This document shows positions 1 through 7,470 of a stretch of DNA of 39,008 bases, piece by piece. Positions within the stretch are counted from its first letter, which is position 1; each line of letters begins with the position of its first letter. The position numbers and the translations under genes are program-made. Origin of the DNA: Solirubrobacter taibaiensis (lineage in GTDB: Bacteria; Actinomycetota; Thermoleophilia; Solirubrobacterales; Solirubrobacteraceae); assembly GCA_027587225.1 (NCBI GenBank), contig JAPDDQ010000060.1, positions 1 through 39,008 of the forward strand, in the 5' to 3' direction. The notes below the pieces were generated by a model. That model made no database searches. It saw nothing but the letters and a program-made list of their open reading frames with translations, and had not been told where the DNA came from.

Positions 1-51
1 GCCGCCGCCTCGCCGCTCGCCGCCGCCGCTTCGCCGCTCGCCGCCGCCGCG
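1..51. repeat. GC-rich tandem repeat at the left edge
   Basis: Nine bases GCCGCCGCC followed by TCGCCGCTC occur at 1-18, again with a GCT insert at 19-39, and the unit begins a third time at 40-51. It sits just past the stop of hutU. Read on the minus strand in one frame it would give an Ala-Ser-Gly-Glu repeat. It could be the edge of the next gene on that strand or an intergenic repeat; the window ends too soon to tell. Confidence 0.5.
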
Positions 52-67
52 GGTGCGCCGGCCCGCG

Positions 68-1680
<1,613 letters not shown>

Positions 1681-1684
<4 letters not shown>

Positions 1685-3195
1685 GCGAGCTCTCCGGTGA
1701 TCGCTTCGGCGGCGCTGCGCGCGCCGCCGGACTTGACGAAGTCGGTGGCCGCCGCGATCTCGGGAGCGAGGAAGCGGTCGGGGCCGGGTTGGATGTTCAA
1801 GGCGTCGATGACGGCGCCGGTCGCGGGCGACGGGGCCAGGGGCACCCGCAGCTGGATGCCGCGCGCGGCGGTCAATAGCTCGATCGCGAGCACCTGCGCG
1901 AGCGCGTCCACGGCCGTCCGTAGCTTGCGCGCCGCGGACCAGCCCATCGAGACGTGGTCCTCCTGCATCGCGCTGCTCGGGATGCTGTCCACGGACGCGG
2001 GGACCGCGAGCCGCTTCATCTCGGAGACGAGTGCGGCCTGCGTGTACTGGGCGATCATGTAGCCCGAGTCCACGCCGGGGTCGTCGGCCAGGAACGCCGG
2101 CAGCCCGTGGCTGCGGGCGACGTCGAGGAACCGATCCGTCCGTCTCTCGGCCATGCTCGCGACGTCCGCGGCCGCGATGGCCAGGAAGTCGAGCACGTAC
2201 GCGATGGGTGCGCCGTGGAAGTTGCCGTTGGACTCGACGCGGCCGTCCTCGGTGACGACGGGGTTGTCGATCGCGGACGCGAGCTCGCGCTGCGCGACGT
2301 GCGTCGCGTGCGCGAGCGTGTCCCGCGCGGCGCCGGCCACCTGCGGCGCGCACCGGAGCGAGTACGCGTCCTGCACGCGCGTGTCCTCCGGGCCGCGGTG
2401 ACTCGCCACGATCGGGCTGCCGGCGAGCAGCGCCCGGATGTTCGCCGCCGACGCCTGCTGACCGTCCTGCGGGCGCAGCGCGTGCAGGTCGGCCGCGAAC
2501 ACGCGGTCCGTGCCCAGCAGGCCCTCGACGCTCATCGCGGCCGTGATGTCCGCGGTCGTGAGCAGGCAGCGCAGGTCGTGGATGGCGAGGACGAGCATGC
2601 CGAGCATCCCGTCCGTGCCGTTGATCAGCGCGAGCCCTTCCTTCTCGTGCAGCGTGACCGCATCGGAAACCGTGGTGAGGTTGCCCTCCGCATCGCGCAC
2701 CGGCCCTTCGCCGATCAGCGCCAACGCGCAATGGGCCAGGGGCGCCAGATCGCCGGAACAGCCGAGCGAGCCGTACTCGTGGACGACCGGCGTGAGGTTG
2801 TCGGAGAGCATCCGCGCGTAGGCCGTCGCCGTCTCGGGCCGTACGCCGGTCCGGCCGGTGGCAAGCGTGGAGAGGCGCAGGAACATCAGCGCGCGGACGA
2901 CTTCTCTGTCGACCTCGGGACCGCTGCCGGCGGCGTGGCTGCGGATGAGGCTGCGCTGGAGTTGGATGCGCTTGTCGGTGGGGATGTGGCGCGTGGCGAG
3001 GGCGCCGAAGCCGGTGGAGACGCCGTAGTGCGGCGTGGAATCCACGGCGAGGGCGTCGATGACGGCGCGCGTCTGCTCGATCGCGGTGAGAGCCTCCGGC
3101 GCGAGTTGCACGGGAGCGTTGTGGCGCGCCACGGCGACCACGTCCTCGAACGTGGGGGCCCCGACGCCGATGGTGACGTGGTGTGGCTTGAACAC
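1681..3195 (-). CDS. hutH: Histidine ammonia-lyase
   Basis: Histidine ammonia-lyase deaminates L-histidine to urocanate, the first step of the hut pathway. I place the start at the GTG at 3195. This gives 504 aa, the usual length, and the codons upstream (ATG at 3246, or further up) have many A/T third positions and run into the operator. The catalytic Tyr lies in HYGVSTGFG (Tyr57). The cofactor loop is GSLGCSGDLAPL, so the MIO tripeptide is Cys-Ser-Gly (146-148) rather than the textbook Ala-Ser-Gly; as I recall, this variant also occurs in Streptomyces enzymes. The gene is coupled to hutU by an ATGA overlap and is divergent from the IclR gene, with a 246-bp control region between them. Confidence 0.95.
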
Positions 3196-3249
3196 AGTCG
3201 CCAGTGGACCAAGGCGGGGGTTCTCGCGCCACGGATTGCAGTCCATTTC

Positions 3250-3265
3250 GTCTCGGATCTGAGAC
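3250..3265. promoter_or_regulatory. Putative IclR operator, hutH side
   Basis: GTCTCGGATCTGAGAC is an inverted repeat (GTCTC, six bases, GAGAC). An almost identical site lies at 3415-3430 in front of the IclR gene. It is 54 bp upstream of the chosen hutH start, a suitable place for repression or activation of hutHU. Binding by the adjacent IclR protein is inferred from the shared sequence and the position. Confidence 0.7.
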
Positions 3266-3320
3266 GGCGACGACGGCAGCATGGAGGAAGGGTGAGCCGG
3301 CGGCGCAGTTGGAGCATCGA

Positions 3321-3363
3321 GCGAGTCGTCTGACTGTGGCTGGACTGCAGTCAGACGACTCGC
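3321..3363. repeat. Perfect 16-bp inverted repeat in the hut control region
   Basis: GCGAGTCGTCTGACTG (3321-3336) is matched exactly by its reverse complement at 3348-3363, across an 11-nt spacer. It lies midway between the two IclR-type operators. No T-run follows on either strand, so a simple intrinsic terminator is unlikely. It could be a second regulator's site, a cruciform, or a hairpin in an early leader. Confidence 0.8.
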
Positions 3364-3414
3364 CCTTGCCACGCGGGCGGGTCTGCCCTCCTCGATGCGG
3401 GTGTTCACCAACGT

Positions 3415-3430
3415 GTCTCATACCTGAGAC
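3415..3430. promoter_or_regulatory. Putative IclR operator, autoregulatory side
   Basis: GTCTCATACCTGAGAC has perfect GTCTCA/TGAGAC arms around four bases and differs from the hutH-side site only in the centre. It ends 11 bp before the ATG of the IclR gene, so bound protein would block that gene's own transcription start. Confidence 0.72.
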
Positions 3431-3441
3431 GATGGCGCGAG

Positions 3442-4194
3442 ATGGCGAACGCCCCGGCAGCCACCCACGCGCTCAAGGTCCTGCGCCTGCTGGCCCGCCA
3501 TGCCACGCCGCTCCCCGCCGCGACGATTGCGCACCACCTCGAGCTCCCGCGCTCGAGCACCTACCACCTCCTGAAGGTCCTCGCCGACGAGGGGTTCGTC
3601 GTCCATCTCCCCGAGCAGCGCCGTTACGGCCTGGGCGTTGCGGCGTACGAGATCGGCTCCGCCTACATCCGGCAGGAGCCGCTCCGGTGGATCGCGCAGA
3701 CCGTCCTGACGCGCCTCGTCAACGCCACGACCCACAACGCGCACCTGGCCGTCCTCCACGGCCGCGACGTCCTTTACGTGATCGAGGAGCGCGCGCCGGA
3801 CCGGCCGGACCTGGTCACCGACGTCGGCGTCCGGCTCCCGGCGCACCTGACCGCGAGCGGCCTCGCGATGCTCGCCGCGCTTCCCACGTCCCAGCTCGAC
3901 GCGCTGTTCCCCGACCGAGGCGCGCTCACGCGCCGTAACGAGGCCGGCCCCACCTCGCTGACGCAGCTGCGCAAGCTCCTCGACACGGCGCGGGCCAACG
4001 GCTTCGCCGAGGAGGACGGGTTCGTCACGCCCGGGTTCGCCAGCGTCGCGACCGCGGTGCTCGACCACGCGCGACAACCGATCGCGGCAGTCGCGGTGAC
4101 CTATCCGGCCGGGGGCGACGAACGGGAGCTGGCGGAGCACACGACGCGGGCGGCGAAGCAGATCGCCACCCGCATCCGGGGCGTCAGCCCGTGA
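3442..4194 (+). CDS. IclR-family transcriptional regulator, probable hut regulator
   Basis: This 250-aa protein has the IclR layout. A winged helix-turn-helix occupies about residues 5-65 (ALKVLRLLARH, then IAHHLELPRSSTYHLLKVL), followed by a linker helix. A ligand-binding domain from about 80 ends with the typical pattern of an EDG near 190 and SVATAVLDH...AVAVTYPAG. It is transcribed divergently from hutHU, with matching palindromes in front of both units, so it most likely senses histidine or urocanate and controls hut and itself. The ligand is inference. An out-of-frame ATG ten bases upstream is not the start. Its 3' end overlaps the convergent DsbA-like gene by 11 bp. Confidence 0.9.
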   Translation: MANAPAATHALKVLRLLARHATPLPAATIAHHLELPRSSTYHLLKVLADEGFVVHLPEQRRYGLGVAAYEIGSAYIRQEPLRWIAQTVLTRLVNATTHNAHLAVLHGRDVLYVIEERAPDRPDLVTDVGVRLPAHLTASGLAMLAALPTSQLDALFPDRGALTRRNEAGPTSLTQLRKLLDTARANGFAEEDGFVTPGFASVATAVLDHARQPIAAVAVTYPAGGDERELAEHTTRAAKQIATRIRGVSP

Positions 4195-4999
4195 GCGACC
4201 AGAAGCCGTCGGCGCCGACGTGGTGCTCGACGGCGACGCGCCCCAACGCCTCGCGCGCATCCTGGACATCCGTGTCCATCACCACGGCCACTTCCTTCGA
4301 AGCCAAGGGCGTCCCTGCCCAGCGCAGCAACTCCGTCACATCGGCCGGCGGGTCGCGCCGCTCCAATCCGGGCGCGACGTTCGCCAGCGCCACCTCATAC
4401 GCCGCCCACGGCTGGAAGCCGGGCACGGAGAGCCCGAACTCGTAGGACGGGCACGTGTACCGCATCCCGCCCTCCCAGTCGGCCAGCTTGTGGGCCTGCG
4501 CCAGCGCGGCCGGCGACGGGTTGCGCGACGCCGCCTTGTCCTCGGAGAGATCCGTCTCATCCATCCACACCGCCAACTCAGCCGGGTCGAGGCCCACGTC
4601 CACGGCCGCGTCGGCGATCGTGGAAGGCTCGTCGAGCAACTGGCCCTCGAAGTTGCGCACCCGCAACCGGCGCAGCAACAGCCATTCCAGCTCCGGGGCG
4701 TGCGTCCTTGCCGCCACCACCGCCCGGCAAGCGGGCGCCGTCGCCCACAGCCTCGGCTTGACACGCGTGTCCATCGGCATTCCGTGCTCGCGCGCCAGCC
4801 GATCGTTGCCACCGGCCAGGATCTCCGCCGTGAGTCCTTTCTCGGCGTAGTCCTCGACCGACTCGCTCAGCACCACCATCCGCAGGTGCCATTCGAGCTG
4901 GTCGCCGTAGAGCCACTTCAGCCGCCACCGAATCGGTTCGGCGGAGAAGGCGAAAGGGCACCCGGGATCGGTGTACTCAGTGATCTGGACCGCAGCCAT
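4184..4999 (-). CDS. DsbA/FrnE-like thioredoxin-fold protein
   Basis: This 271-aa cytoplasmic protein has no signal peptide. It begins with a beta strand and the thioredoxin-type motif YTDPGCPFAFSAEP, then an alpha-helical insertion and a C-terminal cis-Pro region, the layout of the DsbA/FrnE/2-hydroxychromene-2-carboxylate isomerase superfamily. The active site keeps only one cysteine (DPGCPF) instead of CxxC. Classic disulfide exchange is therefore doubtful, and a glutathione-S-transferase-kappa-like or isomerase-like role, or binding only, is possible. The ATG at 4999 follows a TAGGAT hexamer by seven bases with no SD, which predicts a leaderless mRNA. Confidence 0.8.
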   Translation of the reverse strand: MAAVQITEYTDPGCPFAFSAEPIRWRLKWLYGDQLEWHLRMVVLSESVEDYAEKGLTAEILAGGNDRLAREHGMPMDTRVKPRLWATAPACRAVVAARTHAPELEWLLLRRLRVRNFEGQLLDEPSTIADAAVDVGLDPAELAVWMDETDLSEDKAASRNPSPAALAQAHKLADWEGGMRYTCPSYEFGLSVPGFQPWAAYEVALANVAPGLERRDPPADVTELLRWAGTPLASKEVAVVMDTDVQDAREALGRVAVEHHVGADGFWSLTG

Positions 5000-5006
5000 G
5001 CGTCCG

Positions 5007-5012
5007 ATCCTA
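5007..5012 (-). promoter_or_regulatory. -10 hexamer TAGGAT, leaderless start for the DsbA-like gene
   Basis: On the minus strand TAGGAT is followed by seven bases and then the ATG at 4999. With normal -10 to +1 spacing, transcription would start at or next to the A of the ATG. No clear -35 is visible. Confidence 0.6.
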
Positions 5013-5045
5013 TGAGCGGCCTCCGTGCCGCTGTAAGCCCGCTGA

Positions 5046-5138
5046 CTAGGCGCGACGCTCCGCGCTGGCGCCGATCACGACACTGGAGGCGGCGATGACG
5101 GCGAAAGCGACGAGCTGAGCGGTCTTGGTGAAGTTCAT
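5046..5138 (-). CDS. Possible 30-aa single-helix membrane peptide
   Basis: A 31-codon frame starts at the ATG at 5138 and encodes MNFTKTAQLVAFAVIAASS followed by VVIGASAERRA. This is a short polar N-terminus, about 18 hydrophobic residues (roughly 8-25) and a basic tail, the look of a small membrane protein. GC3 is high except in the first codons. There is only a weak GGCGGC in front. It may be co-directional with the DsbA-like gene 46 bp downstream. I do not recognise it. It could equally be a chance frame; conservation in relatives would settle this. Confidence 0.4.
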   Translation of the reverse strand: MNFTKTAQLVAFAVIAASSVVIGASAERRA

Positions 5139-5168
5139 GCCGCCAGCCTGGACCAGCCACATTGTCCG

Positions 5169-5174
5169 TACCTT
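5169..5174 (+). promoter_or_regulatory. -10 hexamer TACCTT, leaderless start
   Basis: TACCTT is followed by six bases and the ATG at 5181, with no SD. A second TAGCGT at 5191-5196 could serve an alternative in-frame GTG at 5208. Confidence 0.5.
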
Positions 5175-5180
5175 GCCGCG

Positions 5181-5537
5181 ATGTTGCCGCTAGCGTTGTC
5201 GGCCAACGTGCCGACCGTCCACGGCCTCGAGTTCGCCTACAGCCTGTACCCGCTCCCGCCCGGCCGGTTGCCCTTCAAGCGCTGGCGCTGGGAGCTTTGG
5301 CACGGCGCGCACCTGATCGCCGCCGGCTGGCGCTTCTCGCGCCCGGACGCGGGCCGCGCGCTGCGGCTATACGCCGCCGAGCACGGCCACAAGCTGTTCG
5401 GCCTCACCGCGCCGCCGCGGGACGAGCGCGCCGCCCGCGGCGATCTCCCGCCCGGCACGACGGAGCGCATCGCGATCGGCTCGATCACCGCGATGCTCGT
5501 CCCGCGCGGGTTGGAACTAGTGCCCGCCGCGCTCTAG
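5181..5537 (+). CDS. Hypothetical protein, 118 aa
   Basis: I do not recognise the family. The protein is about 118 aa (109 if the GTG at 5208 is the start), basic and aromatic-rich in the middle (RLPFKRWRWELWHGAHLIAAGWRF). It has no signal peptide and no obvious membrane segment or metal motif. GC3 is strongly coding-like through the whole frame, which is the main reason to believe it. It is divergent from the 30-aa peptide and overlaps the convergent DUF1707 gene by 21 bp. Function unknown. Confidence 0.65.
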   Translation: MLPLALSANVPTVHGLEFAYSLYPLPPGRLPFKRWRWELWHGAHLIAAGWRFSRPDAGRALRLYAAEHGHKLFGLTAPPRDERAARGDLPPGTTERIAIGSITAMLVPRGLELVPAAL

Positions 5538-6149
5538 GTGCCGCTTGGCCTTGCGCTCGGCGCGCGAGAGCTTGCGGCCGCGCTGGATGTCCGAGCCACC
5601 CATGATCGAGATCATCTTGATGTGAATCGTCGGCCCGCCGGGGTCGGGGAGCATCTCGCCGACCTTTGCGTCGTTGCCGCCCATGAACGCGAAGTCGGAG
5701 ACGACGACGTTGACGTTGTCCGGCACGCGGATCTCGTTGCCGCCCATCAGCGCGAAGCAGGTGATCGTCGTGTCCTTCTCGGTCAGCTCGGCGTCATTGA
5801 GATCCACGTTCGACCCGCCCATGACGCTGATGACCTTCAGGTGCCGGCCCACGCGCCAGCGGCCCTTGCGGTCGTGGCCGCTCATCACGGACACGACCCA
5901 CTCCGAACCGCCGCCGCCGGACTTCACCGGCATCCGCGACTGCACCCGTTGGGCGTCGCCGGGCACGACGACATCGGCCGTCAGCTTGTCGAGCTCACGC
6001 TGGGTTCGAGTCTCGTAGACGACATCGAGCCGCTCGTCGAGTTCGTCCATGGTGAGCCGCCCTTCGCCCGCCGCGTGCCGGAGCAGGTCGGCGGTCCGTT
6101 CACGGTCGGCGTCGGAAGCGCGGAGCTCGGGGAGCGCGTCGTCAGTCAC
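5517..6149 (-). CDS. DUF1707 (SHOCT-like) domain protein with LiaF-like C-terminus
   Basis: This 210-aa protein has an N-terminal DUF1707 domain at about residues 8-60 (LRASDADRERTADLLRHAAGEGRLTMDELDERL type, then YETRTQRELDKLTADV). The C-terminal half carries the repeated pattern SVMGGSNVDLNDAEL / CFALMGGNEIRVPDNVNV / FAFMGGNDA, the beta-helix-like fold of LiaF/DUF2154 cell-envelope stress proteins. It has no membrane helix and so is probably a cytoplasmic adaptor or toast-rack-type protein. Two tandem GTG codons (6152, 6149) can start it; the second lies six bases after the TAGGCT hexamer and fits a leaderless message. It shares an 11-bp region with the divergent nucleotidyltransferase. Confidence 0.85.
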   Translation of the reverse strand: MTDDALPELRASDADRERTADLLRHAAGEGRLTMDELDERLDVVYETRTQRELDKLTADVVVPGDAQRVQSRMPVKSGGGGSEWVVSVMSGHDRKGRWRVGRHLKVISVMGGSNVDLNDAELTEKDTTITCFALMGGNEIRVPDNVNVVVSDFAFMGGNDAKVGEMLPDPGGPTIHIKMISIMGGSDIQRGRKLSRAERKAKRHLERGGH

Positions 6150-6155
6150 CACTTC

Positions 6156-6165
6156 AGCCTACGGT
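6156..6165. promoter_or_regulatory. Overlapping divergent -10 elements sharing one TA
   Basis: AGCCTACGGT contains TACGGT forward (6160-6165), seven bases before the GTG at 6173. It also contains TAGGCT on the minus strand (6161-6156), six bases before the GTG at 6149. The two hexamers share the central TA at 6160-6161, making a compact bidirectional promoter for two leaderless genes. Confidence 0.6.
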
Positions 6166-6172
6166 GTCAAGC

Positions 6173-6955
6173 GTGCGGAACGCCGTCCACAGCCTCGAAC
6201 CTGACCTCGCGCGCGCTGAGCAGATCGCGCTGGAGCACCTGATCCTGCGCACGACGGTCGGCTCCGTCGTGCACGGCCTGTCCAACCCGGGCACCGACGA
6301 CCGGGACGAGATGGGCGTGTGCATCGAGCCGCCCGAGTACCTGCTCGGCTTCAAGCGCTTCGAGCACTTCGTCTACCGGACCCAGCCCGAAGGCCACCCG
6401 AGCGGCCCCGGCGACCTGGACCTCACCGTCTACGGCCTGCGCAAGTTCTGCGTGCTCGCGCTCAAGGGCTCGCCCACCGCGCTGCTGCCGCTGTTCGTCA
6501 CCGGCGAGCATCTGCTGGTGACGAGTCCCGCGGGCGAGGAGCTGCGCGCGCTGGCGCCGTCGTTCGTCGCGCGCTCGACGGGCCGCGCGTTCCTCGGGTA
6601 CCTGACCAACCAGCGGCGCGGGCTCACGGGCGAGCGCCACGCGACGCGCACCCGCGAGCTGTCCAAGCTGCACGGCTACGACACCAAGTACGCGATGCAC
6701 GCGCTGCGGATCGCCTACCAGGGCATCGAGCTGCTCTCGACGGGCCGGATCACGCTGCCGGTCGCAGAACCGGAGCGGAGCGAACTGCGCAGCGTGCGCA
6801 ACGGTGAGCTGCCGCTGGACGACGTGCTGGAGCGGATCGACGCCGCGACCGTGCAGCTCGAGGAGCTGGCCGCGGACGGCTCGATCCCGGCCAAGCCGGA
6901 GGTCGCGCGCGTGGACGAGTTCCTGGTGCGGACGTACCGGGCCGCTTGGGGCTAG
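6173..6955 (+). CDS. Nucleotidyltransferase, RlaP-like (DNA polymerase beta superfamily)
   Basis: This 260-aa protein matches the predicted nucleotidyltransferases related to RlaP. The polymerase-beta signature appears as GSVVHGL, then TDDRDEMGV with Asp42/43/45 as metal ligands, followed by CIEPPEYLLG and DLTVYGLRKFCVLALKGSPTALLPLF. A helical C-terminal region contains LSKLHGYDTKYAMHALR. It should transfer a nucleotide to an RNA, protein or small molecule; the substrate cannot be read from sequence. TDDRDEM-type proteins also occur in actinophages, as I recall. I chose the GTG at 6173 because TACGGT sits seven bases upstream; a GTG at 6164 lies inside that hexamer. The stop lies 11 bp before the macrodomain gene. 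Confidence 0.85.
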   Translation: MRNAVHSLEPDLARAEQIALEHLILRTTVGSVVHGLSNPGTDDRDEMGVCIEPPEYLLGFKRFEHFVYRTQPEGHPSGPGDLDLTVYGLRKFCVLALKGSPTALLPLFVTGEHLLVTSPAGEELRALAPSFVARSTGRAFLGYLTNQRRGLTGERHATRTRELSKLHGYDTKYAMHALRIAYQGIELLSTGRITLPVAEPERSELRSVRNGELPLDDVLERIDAATVQLEELAADGSIPAKPEVARVDEFLVRTYRAAWG

Positions 6956-6958
6956 TGT
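6953..6958 (+). promoter_or_regulatory. -10 hexamer TAGTGT built on a stop codon
   Basis: The TAG stop of the nucleotidyltransferase is the first half of TAGTGT, followed by eight bases (CCGGCGGC) and the ATG at 6967. The macrodomain operon therefore probably has its own leaderless promoter in addition to any read-through. Confidence 0.55.
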
Positions 6959-6966
6959 CCGGCGGC

Positions 6967-7470
6967 ATGGGCCGGATCACGCTGCACCAGGGCGACATCA
7001 CGAAAGACGCGGAGGCCGACGCGATCGTCAACGCCGCCAACTCCAGCCTGCTCGGCGGAGGCGGCGTCGACGGCGCGATCCACCGCGCGGCCGGACCCGA
7101 GCTGGTGGCGGAGTGCCGCAACCTCGGCGGGTGCAAGACCGGCGACGCGAAGCTCACCGGCGCCGGGAACCTGCCGGTGCGACACGTGATCCACGCCGTC
7201 GGCCCGGTGTGGCGCGGCGGCGAGAACCGGGAGCCGGACTTGCTCGCCTCCTGCTACCGGCGGGCGATCGAGCTCGCGGCCGAGGCGGGTGACACGCGCG
7301 TCGCGTTCCCGGCGATCTCCACCGGCGTCTACTCGTATCCGCTCGATGACGCGGCCCGGGTGGCGATCGACGCGACCCGCGAAGCGCTCGAGGCCCACCC
7401 CGGCGTGGAGGAAGCGCGCTTCTGGCTCTTCGACGATCGGGCGATGCGCGCGTTCGAGGCGGCACTATGA
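6967..7470 (+). CDS. Macrodomain protein (O-acetyl-ADP-ribose deacetylase-like)
   Basis: This 167-aa stand-alone macrodomain has the MacroD/YmdB pattern: ITLHQGDIT near the N-terminus, then ADAIVNAANSSLLGGGGVDGAIH with the catalytic-loop GGGGVDGAI, CKTGDAKLTGAGNLPVRHVIHAVGP, and FPAISTGVYSYPLDDAA for ADP-ribose phosphates. Such proteins remove ADP-ribose or O-acetyl groups from ADP-ribose, proteins or nucleic acid. An in-frame start at 6946 would overlap the upstream gene and adds nothing of the fold, so the ATG at 6967 is preferred. It is coupled to the ThDP enzyme by an ATGA overlap. Its true substrate here is unknown. Confidence 0.93.
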   Translation: MGRITLHQGDITKDAEADAIVNAANSSLLGGGGVDGAIHRAAGPELVAECRNLGGCKTGDAKLTGAGNLPVRHVIHAVGPVWRGGENREPDLLASCYRRAIELAAEAGDTRVAFPAISTGVYSYPLDDAARVAIDATREALEAHPGVEEARFWLFDDRAMRAFEAAL

